The notes under the pieces: generated by a model
The model's input: only the letters and a program-made list of their open reading frames with translations
Told to the model about the DNA's origin: nothing
Database searches by the model: none
Assembly (NCBI GenBank): GCA_963931925.1
Contig: OZ007583.1
Coordinates: 13,104,633 to 13,168,632 of the forward strand
Origin: Onchidella celtica
Taxonomy: Eukaryota; Mollusca; Gastropoda; Systellommatophora; Onchidiidae
Direction of reading: 5' to 3'
DNA length: 64,000 bases
Shown here: positions 35,493 through 46,024 of the stretch, piece by piece
How positions within the stretch are numbered: the stretch's first letter is position 1
Layout: the number at the start of each line of letters is the position of its first letter
Program-made: the position numbers and the translations under genes

Positions 35493-37189
35493 TTATCCCT
35501 TTTCCTCTGCGTTTTATTGAATTGTTTTCTGTAGTATTTCTAATCCAAGGCATTGTTACATACAACTTTTCATTTTGCCATATTTTCACCACTGGGTTAG
35601 GAAATTCAAAAACCAAATCAATTGTTTGACGGGAGTTTTTTGCCAACGAAAATCTTTTCTAGTGCTGCTCTCCCAAGAACTGATGGCTATGACGTCTCAG
35701 CAATCATGTAATGTGTGGTGGTCGAGATTCCTCTGCTTTCTTTTCATGACCATTGGTCATTCCACCCTTGATTACTTATTCTTCGTTTTGTATTCCAATT
35801 TGGTCTGCGGGTCAGATCACCTTTGCCATGCTCTTAGAGCCCTCTTCCCCTGGCCGAAGCAAAAAGCCCGTACTCTGGACCGGTGGAAGCATCCATTAAG
35901 CTGATACCTCTTGCAAGTTAATGAAGAAAGGGCTTAAGTCAGATTACTGGCGTTCAACTGTCAGATGGGAGACGCTGTTCATGACGGCTCGGCTGCATTA
36001 GAAGCTTGTTGATCGCATTCTTGGGGCTTCGGGGAGCAGGTTAGTTGGTACTTTGGTCAGCAGGAATTTGTTACCTGAGAAGCTCTAATGAGAGCCTGTT
36101 GTTAGGGAAGCGTAGTATATTACATTATACGCTATTGATGAACAATAAACACAACTCAGTATTTTCTCTACTTGGCTTTCTGAATAGACTACGCTCCCCT
36201 AACAAAATTCTTAAGGGGAAAATTCCTGCATGTTATAATGTCCCGTTTCAGACTACTGGACTCTATACGTCGCTGCCTATGTTCCACTGTGTCTGCAAAT
36301 ATACACGATGGCGTCTACATCACGATATTTATCTAAAATGAATACCTTGAACACTCCACCTCTGCAGGAAATCAATACGCTCGCTATAAAGATATCTGAT
36401 GTCAAACTTGGAATTCGGAGAATTTGACACAAAAACAGTTATTATGAAAGCGAGAAGCTGCCAAAGAAAAAGCAAGTTATGAATGATAACAAAAACAAAA
36501 CACACACACACACACACAAACAATAATAATAATAATTATCTAAAAATACTTCAAACATACAGGAACAGAAAAAAAAATGTATCGCCACTCTCTTGAATCA
36601 GTTTATAGTTTACATCCAGCATTCATTCAGTAGTTGTTTTTTTTTTTGTGTGTTTTTTTTTTTTACACGCTGCAACAAAACAGAATAGTGCAGCAGTATT
36701 ACATTGTAGAAGAATTTGCCTCCATGCACAGCCATAGTGTGTGTGATGCATAGAACAATGACATGATGAAGCCGTACAACTTTGAAATCACCGTGGAATG
36801 TCTGATGTTGGTCAGTCGTGAGCACAAGTGCGAGAAACTAGAAGAACAAAAACAGTAACAGGGACAGCGAGGAGCAAATTCCTTCAACCTGGCAAACTTC
36901 AAAAACACAGATCTTCATCCCCGATTCTGGTAACTCAAATTTACCAATAGATTATGAAATCATTATGGATCAGGGGTCAGAATACCATTACGAGACTGAC
37001 TTCACTGTATGCGATATTGGAAGAGTGCTGTTTCATCACTAGCGATTTTAATGCTACAATTGCTGGTACTAAAACAACCGACACCATCTCGGTTGGGACA
37101 CATTTAAATTTGCTTTACTACAGGAAGTTTGAAGTTTCAAAATGTTTTCGGTCGGACAAGTTTGGCCAATAAAACAGTGGATAGTGGTG
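35493..37189. other. Non-coding stretch, nothing recognised
   Basis: Short CA array (36501-36516), T-runs near 36640. A frame at 36954-37172 contains SDFNA, which looks like a LINE endonuclease motif but lacks any other support. Confidence 0.4.
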
Positions 37190-37456
37190 ACGGAGACACT
37201 GTGGTTTAGGAGCGAGGTGCTCACCTCTCATGCTGAAGGTACCGGGTTTGAATACCGGTCGGTGCAGGCATGTTGGAATTTTGGTATTTTTCTCATATTT
37301 TCCTGTCCCTCATCCTTAAGAAGGTAGGACCGAGCACCTAGTCTTCTCTGATAAGGACAAAAATTTCGGAGGGCCCGTGTGCACGCTGCGCACGTTATAG
37401 ATACCTTGGCAGTTGGAAATCGAAAAGAGCAGGCCGAAACACCTAAAATAAAGACA
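37190..37456 (+). mobile_element. SINE-A copy 2
   Basis: tRNA head with A box GTGGTTTAGGAGC (37201-37213) and B box GGGTTTGAATACC (37244-37256). The body is CAGGCATGTTGGAATTTTGG, TTTCTCATATTTTCC and TAGTCTTCTCTGATAAGGAC, followed by the conserved GGAGGGCCCGTGTGCACGCT, GATACCTTGGCAGTTGG and AAAGAGCAGGCCGAAA. It then jumps straight to CACCTAAAATAAAGAC, skipping the C-run and most of the tail seen in copy 1. Single copy of the 67-bp unit. Confidence 0.82.
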
Positions 37457-37559
37457 TAAGCAAGATGATGAGCACTAAACTGACTGTATCAGTTTGACAA
37501 ATGTTTAGGAAAGAACTGCAGAGAAGATAAGATACGGTTGGTGGCGTAGTTAGTCAAGT

Positions 37560-37745
37560 CATTTTGGAGCCCTGGTTGGCTTACTACGCGAGGTATCGCT
37601 TTCCACACGTGGACACAAGACAGTTTTGTCGTGGCCGAACTAACGAGAGAGATTTGTTTCCATCTAATCACTGCGCGAGGTCCCATTTACTCCACAGTCT
37701 GCAGCTCACACTAGAACTCTAGGACAAAACCGTCTTGTCTCAATG
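37560..37745 (+). mobile_element. SINE-B copy 4
   Basis: AACTAACGAGAGAGATTTGT, ATCACTGCGCGAGGTCCCAT, TTACTCCACAGTCTGCAGCT and ACTCTAGGACAAAACCG match the other SINE-B copies. A partial duplicate of the GCGCGAGGT block appears just upstream (CTACGCGAGGT at about 37583). Confidence 0.6.
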
Positions 37746-37962
37746 CTCCACCAGCCAGCCAATGCGTGTAGAAAGCGTACTTCATCGGAGATTGTGAAAA
37801 ACTGAGAAAATCGTGCATACCTTTTATTCGAGCACTAAATGAGGATGTATGCAGGAGTGATAATTGTACAGAATGGGATGAATTACTTATTATCATTAAC
37901 CAGTGTTACTTCAAGACAAAGGAAATCACCAGTCCTGTAGTGAGCATTGCCATTAAAATACA
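37746..37962 (+). repeat. Dispersed repeat R1, copy 1
   Basis: Adjoins SINE-B copy 4. From CCAATGCGTGTAGAAAGCGT through CCTTTTATTCGAGCACTAAA to GGAAATCACCAGTCCTGTAG it matches 42131-42347 in opposite orientation. Both copies encode ITSPVVSIA in the corresponding frame, so the repeat may descend from a coding sequence; the source is unknown. Confidence 0.65.
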
Positions 37963-39939
37963 AAAAAATTACTGAAATACATAAACAAAAATCCAAGACA
38001 AAGTCAGGAACCATGTGAAGAGAATGTACAACTTTAGGCTGAAGAATGACTGTAACGACAGCAATGAGTACCTTCCAGTAACAACTACTCTCAGGCCAGA
38101 GACAGAACAGACAACGCGATTTCTTGACCTCCCTGGTGTCATTTCCGTGGTCAAAATCAAGAACTAACTTTAATTCCCGAAAACTTTGTTTATTAGCCAT
38201 GTCCACCCCCAGACGGTCTCGTAAACCGAATTGTTGTTTTGACGTAAACTACCGACGTTAACCACTCTGGTACTAACAAAAGATACTACTACAACCTCTA
38301 ATGGACAGGCTTTTAACCTCAATTTGCTTAACCGACCCTTACATACGGAAAGGCTTAAAGAGCTTATGTTATAATAATGCAGACTCCCCGGGTACTGACC
38401 GTGTTTAAAGCACCACGTAGTTTCATGACATAAGGCTATATAATTATGCACTCGACTAAACTAATTCTCCATCTCTTCTTCGGAAATGAAGTTTCTAACT
38501 GCCTGCAATTCCTAGCTCAAGATCGTAGTTTTTGAATGAGTAACGGTTACTAATAAACATTGTTAGCCTCGGACAAACAGATTATTTCTCCTTTCCGTGT
38601 ACGTGATTGAATTTTTCTATCACCGAATGTCTTCTAATTAACTAGCTTTAGCAAGAGAAGGAATTGGTAGCATTGGAATTGCTGATGCAAGAGCGATATC
38701 GCGACCTCAGTTCTTGTTCCTTCTATCTCCATTTGTTGGGGAAAAGAAAACTGGATATTTTTTAGTATATAAAAGAGATTTTAACAACTCACACATTTTC
38801 ATAATATTGTTTAAAATGCGTTCTGGCACTTATTAAGCTGTTTCACAGTTCCGATGTATTTTAACGCCTTATCATAGTACTTTAGCCGCATGCGTTTAAC
38901 ATTTCAAAATTATTTCTCAGTTGTGCAAAAGGTGCTGTTGCAACAAACAAGATCTGAGGTCACGAGAAATGACAATTTCTTCAGAATTTGTCTTTGTTCC
39001 TTCAACGTGATTCCCTGCTCCAACTTTATCTGATAACGTATTCTATTTGAAGTCACATCATCTTCCTGTGCTTGGCACCATTCTGTTTCATCAATTCCTT
39101 TCGGAAAATGCATTTTTTTAGATCATCGGTACATTGAAACAGTCATACGGTTTGAATGGCCGATTTCATTTGGCATTTTGAAGCGTGAACTTCTCCGACT
39201 GTTTCAAGTCTTTACTGTCACTGCGTTGGGCTATGTAACATCCCCAAGACCCTAACTCTGCTCGTGACATTCAAATGTTTCTTTTCTTGTCATTTGGTGT
39301 CGTATGCTATAATATTCCTATTGATATGATGACTAGCATAGAATCTCGAAGCCATAAACTTTAACGTACAGGCTGGAAATAGCGACCTGTGCACAAACGC
39401 GTACAAAGAAAAAAGTTCAATGCACTTCCTTTTCGTCGAATTGGAGCTTATGAAACTCTTTTTTCCCATCCATTAAGACAAGTTTACTTCTTGGGGGGCT
39501 CAGCCTATGCTGTGACCCATTCTCTAAAAAAAAACAGTTGCATGATGTCTGAAATATTTTTCCAATCAATGAAATAGTTTGGGCTGTCAGTCTGTATATG
39601 AATGGCTACATTTTCCATGCAACCCGTGCATTCCTTTCTGTTGTGCTGTTTCTTCCCAGAACAATATGGCCGTTATCTGTTGGCATGCTTCTCTTAATTC
39701 AACCCCAGTTTATCTACTCAACTTCGAAAGGAATTTTCTTTTCTTTCTACATATTATATAGATAAATCTCAATTCCAATTGCACAATGAATGTTCATTAT
39801 CTTTTATGAAAATCAAGAAAGCAGGGTATATTGCTTTGTTGATATCTTATTCCAGTTCTCTGCCACTCTACCGATCCTCCACCCTACCCCAACCTTTCCG
39901 TCCTTGTACTTCTCAATCCAGCCCCTCATTGACCCGTGG
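37963..39939. other. Non-coding stretch, nothing recognised
   Basis: AT-rich with no convincing exon, repeat or RNA gene; open frames are all below about 110 residues and featureless. Confidence 0.45.
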
Positions 39940-40035
39940 CAACGTTTGATTGGCAGGTCCCTCAAGTCCAATCAGTGAGCATGAGATGAGAGTGTTTTCC
40001 TCGTTTTCCCCTTCGATAAACAAGACATGGCGGCA
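39930..40035 (+). promoter_or_regulatory. Candidate promoter (RFX-like, CCAAT, YY1-like)
   Basis: CGTGGCAACG (half of an RFX-type X box) at about 39936, GATTGG at 39948-39953, CCAATCAG at 39968-39975, and ACATGGCGGC at 40025-40034 in YY1-like form. The order resembles the supported promoter at 16024-16095, but the ATG opens only a six-codon frame, so any exon here would need another start. Candidate only. Confidence 0.3.
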
Positions 40036-40039
40036 AATC

Positions 40040-42130
40040 GTCCTTGATTTTTGTACGGTGAAACAACAACATAAGATAATGGTGACCATTTCGCGGTGCG
40101 GATGTACGGCCAAAGGTTACGATATGAAGGCAATCTAGCCCAGTACTGCTGTGAAAGAACTTTTCTCATACCAGTATCACTTTTATCACCACGGGGTCTT
40201 CTTGCTCCTTCCCGTACTCTCTCTTCCATACCATCAGCGCATTTTGTCCTGTTCTGTTCAACCTCAAATCTCCAAGCCAGTTTTATAATCTGCACGGATC
40301 ATGGTTCCTAGAACCAACCTTTTCACCGGTCGAATACTTCACATGACAAGCAAACCTGGTTTTTCTTTCAACTATTTGTCTATCAGCGCTTTCTTGCCAT
40401 CTTTCCTTTCCTTTTTTTTTTTTAATCACTGACTTTTTACTTATTAGATATATCATCATTTTTATTTATTTCTCCATTTCCTTCCTTTGTCATTTCTTCT
40501 GTCATTCACACTATCCCGCAAAAAAAAAAAAACACCAAAAAAAACAACCTCTCTCACATGTACAACATTACTCCTCCTCTGTATTTTGAACATTTCCCAG
40601 CCTTCATCCATTTAAACCTAAGTATTTTCCCCCGTATTCACTACTTTATTGGTAGTGTCTCTGTCTTCCTGGAATTTCTCTTTCAAACTTTATGTTATCT
40701 GACTTAACTTAATTATGATTGATCGCTTCTGCTGTCTTTCACAAAATTTAGCGGAACTCTTTTTTTTTTATTGACCCTTTCCAGTATCTTATAGCTCCTA
40801 ATAGTTCGAATATCATTGGTTCTACCATGCATTCCTCATAAATTTTATTTTCCAGCAAACCATTCCTCCCTCGTCGTGTTTGATGATTTCTTCGCTTCTT
40901 AATTTGACTCTTATTTCTCACATTCTTTGGAAAATCATTGATTCTACAACGCATCTCTCATAAATTCTATTTTCCTGATAACCATTCCTCTCTCAGCATA
41001 TTTTATGATTCTGTCACTTCTTCACTTGGCGTACCCGTTTCTTTTCCTTCCCCTGCGTCCTTCTGCATATCTGGATTCTATGATGAAATCACACAAGTGC
41101 AGATGACAATTCTTTCTTGTCAGATATTCTATGAACTTCTGGAAAAGTAATTCATTTTCTTCTGTTAAGTAAGGAGTAGTCCAATAGACATTATTCCAAA
41201 TGGTTATAATTAAAATATATATTTAGGATAAGAAACACATTTCAAGCAACATCGTTTTCGTTTTGTGTCTTTCTTTTCTCAAATTAGATTCTTCACACTC
41301 GAGCAATTCCATGATCGGCCCCACAATATCCAGGCCCCACAGTACCAGGTCAACTGAATTCCAGGTTTTGGCTCCACGCCACACTATCTCGGGAAATCTC
41401 CCGGAGCTTCAGATAAGACATAATTCCCTTCCTCCTCCAAGAATGCCCTATGCCCTTAATCATCCAGTTTCTGCCACTTAATGCCCCCTCATTGAATGCT
41501 GATAAGTTCCCCGATGAGTACTTCCCACAAACAGGAACCTGACAGTATATTCTTCCCAACCTGCTTGAGGAAAAGGACCTAAGTAGAACAGCATAACATC
41601 AGCGCCAATGTAAGTGACCTGTGTTATGAAAACTGTGGATGGCACGTTGTCTTCTACACAAGAATGGTAAACAACAAGGCCGACTTCAAGAGCTGCGGGG
41701 CCCAATAACTATAATCGTTGCAGTTCTCAGTAAACCCTGAATTGTGGTGTGACGTTTATGTTGCAATGTCTTGTTGAGTGTACTTAACGAAACAAAATTA
41801 CACTACCGTAAGACAGGACTGACCCTAGAGTCGGCCGCTGCAGACTTGGGGCCTAAAACTTGGTGCCTTGTATAGCATACCGAACGGCTTACCAAAATGG
41901 ACACGGAACATGTGGAGAAAAGTCGACGACGTTATTTAAGCAAGCCGGCTTTTAATAATATTACGTCCGGTTACACATTTAAATGCTAGAACTTTTCTGT
42001 ATTCCACGTAACCGAAGTATGCAAGCTCTGTTCAAAATAAAGTTGTCATAAGCTGCAAATGACGACAGCATTGTTCAATGCAAGATTTTACGCCACTGAC
42101 ATGGCCAATGGTCCTGTTTGTGGTTCTTTT
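40040..42130. other. Non-coding stretch
   Basis: Contains the tandem duplication at 40810-41035. A segment near 41095-41150 (TGCAGATGACAATTCTTTCT with TATTCTATGAACTTCTGG) resembles 44704-44755, a possible unclassified dispersed repeat. A hAT-like start, CAGGACTGACCCTAGAG, lies at about 41814 without a partner. No gene recognised. Confidence 0.4.
40810..41035. repeat. Tandem duplication of about 122 bp
   Basis: ATCATTGGTTCTACCATGCA at about 40812 and ATCATTGATTCTACAACGCA at about 40934 begin two copies, both continuing CTCATAAATT(T/C)TATTTTCC and ACCATTCCTC. About 80% identity. Confidence 0.75.
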
Positions 42131-42347
42131 CGTAGCAATGCTTACTACAGGACTGGTGATTTCCTTTGTCTTGAAGTTGGCCTCACACTGGTTAATGATC
42201 TCAAGTAATGCTTCCCCTATGTGCATAATTATCATTCCTACATACATGCTCATTTAGTGCTCGAATAAAAGGTGCGTATGTTCCATTTTGTCAACTTTTC
42301 ACGCTCTCCGCCGAAGTACGCTTTCTACATACATTGGCAGGCTGCAA
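42131..42347 (-). repeat. Dispersed repeat R1, copy 2
   Basis: Minus-strand counterpart of 37746-37962, sharing the TGTAGAAAGCGTACTTC, CCTTTTATTCGAGCACTAAA and AAATCACCAGTCCTGTAGT blocks. A 73-residue open frame crosses it and contains NFKTKEITSPVVSIA. A third fragment of about 35 bp (GTACGCTTTCT context) is at 46563-46598. Confidence 0.65.
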
Positions 42348-42671
42348 ACCTCCTCCCCGCCTACCCACCTATCCACCTGCCCACCGCCGGGTCACAGTTT
42401 GCCAATGTCACTGATTTGCACTGCCATGTCAGCAAATAATTCCAGACCCTCACCAGAGAGACGACTGGCCCAGGATAATATCCATTAATTCCCCCAATTC
42501 ATCACGAACACTGGCCGGCTGTCAAAACCTGTAATGCGCCGCTCTGCTTGTGCTGGTAATTTGCATGATAACCACCCAATTATAGAAGCTATCCTTATGT
42601 GCACGCAAGAGCGATATTCAGCCTTGTAAACCTGTTAAACGTCACAAGTAAGCATTGACAGAAGGTCAGGT
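42348..42671. other. Non-coding spacer
   Basis: Pyrimidine-rich at its start; nothing else recognised. Confidence 0.4.
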
Positions 42672-42828
42672 CAGGGACGTCTTAAAGTTATTATGGGCCC
42701 CTTTGCAAAGCAAAAGGCTGCGGCCCATCCCTACGCAACTATTCAGAAATGAGCATGCATGGGACCCCTTAAACCCTTGGGACCCCCATCCAAACTGCCC
42801 AGTGTGCCCATGCGTTAAGACGGCTCTG
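42672..42828. mobile_element. Non-autonomous hAT-like element, family F3 copy 2
   Basis: Right end read backwards CAGAGCCGTCTTAACGCATG, GGCACACTGGGCAGTTTGG; left end CAGGGACGTCTTAAAG. Flanks GGTCAGGT (42664-42671) and AGTCAGGT (42829-42836) match at 7 of 8, a clear hAT-style duplication that fixes the family. Only 157 bp. Confidence 0.85.
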
Positions 42829-43165
42829 AGTCAGGTTCGAAAATTGCGTCTACCATAATTATTCATTTCACTTCGATGGTATTTTTCAAAATGGAACATT
42901 TCCTAAGATAATGATATCCTTTTCCCATCACAATCTCTAAATATACTTTGAAGTACAAATTTCCCCGGAGTGGATATAATTATACTTTGACGCTGCAGAC
43001 GTCAAAACTGCCATTCACAATGATCAATCAAGTCGCTATTGACCAACTTCTTTAATGTTCACTATTTACATAGTAGACACAAGGTCAACGCTTGGAATTT
43101 CTCTCCCCCCCCCCCCCCAAAAAAAAAAGTCTGCTTACTTGTCAACTAACAACTGGCGAGTTGAC
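42829..43165. other. Non-coding spacer with C-run
   Basis: Contains a C-run followed by an A-run (about 43105-43128). Nothing else recognised. Confidence 0.45.
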
Positions 43166-43290
43166 CAGAGCTGTCTTAACGCATGGACACATTAGGTAGA
43201 CCTAGTTGTCCAAGGGATCCGAAGGTTTGGAGCCCCCATGCATGCTTGCAGTTTTTGAACCAGCTACTTGGCCACCCCTCTCGACCACCT
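43166..43290. mobile_element. F3 element end, copy 3 (truncated)
   Basis: CAGAGCTGTCTTAACGCATG followed by GACACATTAGGTAGACCTAG and GCATGCTTGCAGTTTTTGAA parallels the left end of the F3 copy at 2560. No inverted right end found. Confidence 0.6.
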
Positions 43291-43545
43291 CAGCAACCAG
43301 CGGAGTTGTTGTTGCTTTATTTTTACTGGGAGGGAGGGCGAAGGTGAAATAATTGTAGTACAGTGTGCACACTACAAAATAAACACTGGTGCGCACAGAG
43401 CATTGTGTTTAGTAACTCCACCTGTTGCTGTCCAGACTTTTCCCTGTGTTATTATTGAGGCCATTTTTTTGTTGTTTTCATTTAGAGGGAAATAAATAAA
43501 AATAGGGAGTAGGGAACTTTCAGAGCAGGGGGGACGGAAGAAAGA
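43291..43545. other. Non-coding spacer
   Basis: No gene or repeat recognised before the purine-rich minisatellite. Confidence 0.4.
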
Positions 43546-43948
43546 CAGAATGTTCAGATGAAAGAAAGAAAGAAAAAATGAAAAAAAGAAAGAATGTTCA
43601 GATGAAAGAAAGAAAGAAAAAATGAAAAAAAGAAAGAATGTTCAGATGAAAGAAAGAAAGAAAAAATGAAAAAAAGAAAGAATGTTAAGATGAAAGAAAG
43701 AGAGAAAAAATGAAAAAAAGAAAGAAGGTTAAGATGAAAGAAAGAGAAAAAATGAAAAAAGAAAGAAGGTTAAGATGAAAGAAAGAGAGAAAAAATGAAA
43801 AAAAGAAAGAAGGTTAAGATGAAAGAAAGAGAGAAAAAATGAAAAAAAGAAAGAATGTTAAGGTGAAAGAAAGAGAGAAAAAATGAAAAAAAGAAAGAAT
43901 GTTAAGATGAAAGAAAGAGAGAAAAAATGAAAGAAAGAAAGAATGTTA
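43546..43948. repeat. 44-bp purine minisatellite, about 9 copies
   Basis: Units of the form AATGTTCAGATGAAAGAAAG followed by AAAGAAAAAATGAAAAAAAG AAAG. The first three carry TTCAG; later ones carry TTAAG or TTAAGG and AGAGAG, showing an ordered change along the array. One strand is almost pure purine. Confidence 0.95.
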
Positions 43949-44062
43949 AGAAAGAAAGAAAGAAAGAAGGAAAGAAGAAAGAACGAAAGAAAGAAAGAAA
44001 GAAGAAAAAAAGAAAGAAAGAAAGGAAGAAAGAAAGAAGAAAGAAAGAAGGAAAGAAAGAAA

Positions 44063-44111
<49 letters not shown>

Positions 44112-44192
44112 AGAAAGAAAGAAAGAAAGAAAAGAAAGAAAAAGGAAAGAAAGAAAGAAAGAAAGAAAAAGAAAGAAAGAAAGAAAGAAAAT
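43949..44192. repeat. GAAA microsatellite
   Basis: About 240 bp of GAAA with AAG and GGAA interruptions, directly continuing the minisatellite above. The Lys/Glu/Arg and Phe/Leu/Ser frames are artefacts. Confidence 0.95.
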
Positions 44193-45668
44193 TTTGTTTT
44201 TTCACAATGAGAGGCCAGGGATCAATATAGAAGAAATGTAACGGCCAGTCTGTAATCTTGCGTGTCAAGCTTAAGGGGCATAAACGTCAATGGCAAATGC
44301 AAAATTGAGCGTTCAACAGGGAAAAAATTGTGTCAATCAAGTTGACAACCAAGGAAAAAAAATCTTCCCTACAAACTATTCTCATGCAATATTCAACAGG
44401 CAACAGTTCAGAAAGGAAACTGCGCAAGTTTTGTTTGTATAAGTGCAAAGATGATTGCTCGGAGCCAGTCAGAAATATCGGCCAGATGATTTTCCTGTCG
44501 GCGAAATGAGTTGTACATAATACATGAAAATAAAGAAGTCGTACGGCCCCCACCCCTGAAAAAAACAACGCAAAAAGACACCTGTGATCCAAAAGGTCAA
44601 ATGCTGGAAATTGCCTTTGATTTGTTCGTTAATTAGATTTTTGTTGGTAACTGTATGATTTTGATGTACCTGTGGCCCTATGATGAAGTACATTCAAACA
44701 ACTGCAGATGACAACTGTGTTTTGCCAAATATCCTATAAACTCCTGGGAGAATGTTTATACTTACATGGTTTTATCTTTTGCTAAAGAAAAGTTACAACA
44801 TTTCAAATGTTATCTTCAAACTTCATACGTAAAAAATGTACTCAAGAATAGGAATAGACCTAATGTGCAAGAGTTCTTTGTTTAGTTCGGTTTCTCTTCC
44901 GTCAAACTAGTTCTTTTGCACATGTGCGGTATTATGATAGTGTCAACGTTATTGTTTAATATCGTTGATCTTCTTGTTGTTAGAAAATTAGGAAACCGGA
45001 GTTTAATTTCCATTTTTACACACTTTAGGATTATTTTCTTCTTATAGAACTAATCTTATTTGTGTAACATCATGACAATGCCTCCAAAAAACAACCACTA
45101 AATATAGAGTCAACCATAATTATTCTTGATCGGCTTGAGCCCACTGCTGAGAACTGCAACAAAGACTTTTCCTTTTTTCTTTTTTTTTTTTCTCTGGTAA
45201 TTATGATTCGTGCCCTCTTCGGCCAAATCACACGAAGTTATCACTCCCAGTTTTAATTTTCCCTGGCCAACGAGGAATCAGCAGTCACGCACAATGTTAG
45301 ATAACTAATGTGTAATGCTTGCTGGACTTGCCGTGTTGGGATTGTTGGTAAAAAACTGGCCGGTTTGCGTGATGAGCCTAGCGGATAGTTTATATCTCAT
45401 CGCCCTTGGGACTTGCTGGCCATTGTAATTATTTTGGTCATACCAAGTTGTGGCTAACAGTGGCAAGTTTTGGCCAACAGCTCACAGTCAGCTCTGAGGT
45501 ATCAGACCAGATAATATTGTATAAAAATGCTATCCCTGAGTCAATTAAAATTTTACGTACATTCAAATCTAACTGGGAGAGAAGATTCTTTCTGTGTGGG
45601 CTGTTAATGGGAGGATGTCTTCATTATGTCGATAACTGGGTAATAGAAAGTGGATTTGAAATTGCTTG
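44193..45668. other. Non-coding stretch
   Basis: Includes 44704-44755, similar to 41095-41150. Open frames near 44287-44693 (minus) and 45406 (plus) carry no recognisable domain. Confidence 0.4.
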
Positions 45669-46024
45669 TAATGGATGGATGGATGGATGAATGTCCGGAT
45701 GGACGGACGGACGGACGGACGGATGGATAAATGGATGGAGGGATGGACCGTCAGACTGATGGATGGATGAATGAATGGATGGAAGGATAGACGGGAGGAC
45801 TGATGGATGGATGGATGGATGGATGGATGGATGGATGGGTGGATGGATGGACGGATGTAGGTATGGATGGATGGATAAATGGATGGATGGATGGATGGAT
45901 GGATGGATGGATGGATGGATGGATGGATGGACGGACGGATGTAGGTATGGATGGATGGATAAATGGATGGAGGGATGGATGGACAGGTGGGCTGAGGGAC
46001 AGATGGACAGACGGATGGATTTAT
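45669..46024. repeat. GGAT / GGAC microsatellite with a higher-order unit
   Basis: GGAT units with GGAC islands (45709-45724). A larger unit of about 110 bp ending in GGACGGATGTAGGTATGGAT is present twice (about 45838-45880 and 45928-45970). Confidence 0.95.

Noticed and set aside
36954-37172. SDFNA motif suggesting a LINE endonuclease
   Set aside because: No other endonuclease or reverse-transcriptase motif is nearby in any frame; a five-residue match is expected by chance.
43858-44268. Lys/Glu/Arg and Phe/Leu/Ser frames
   Set aside because: Product of the GAAA array on either strand.
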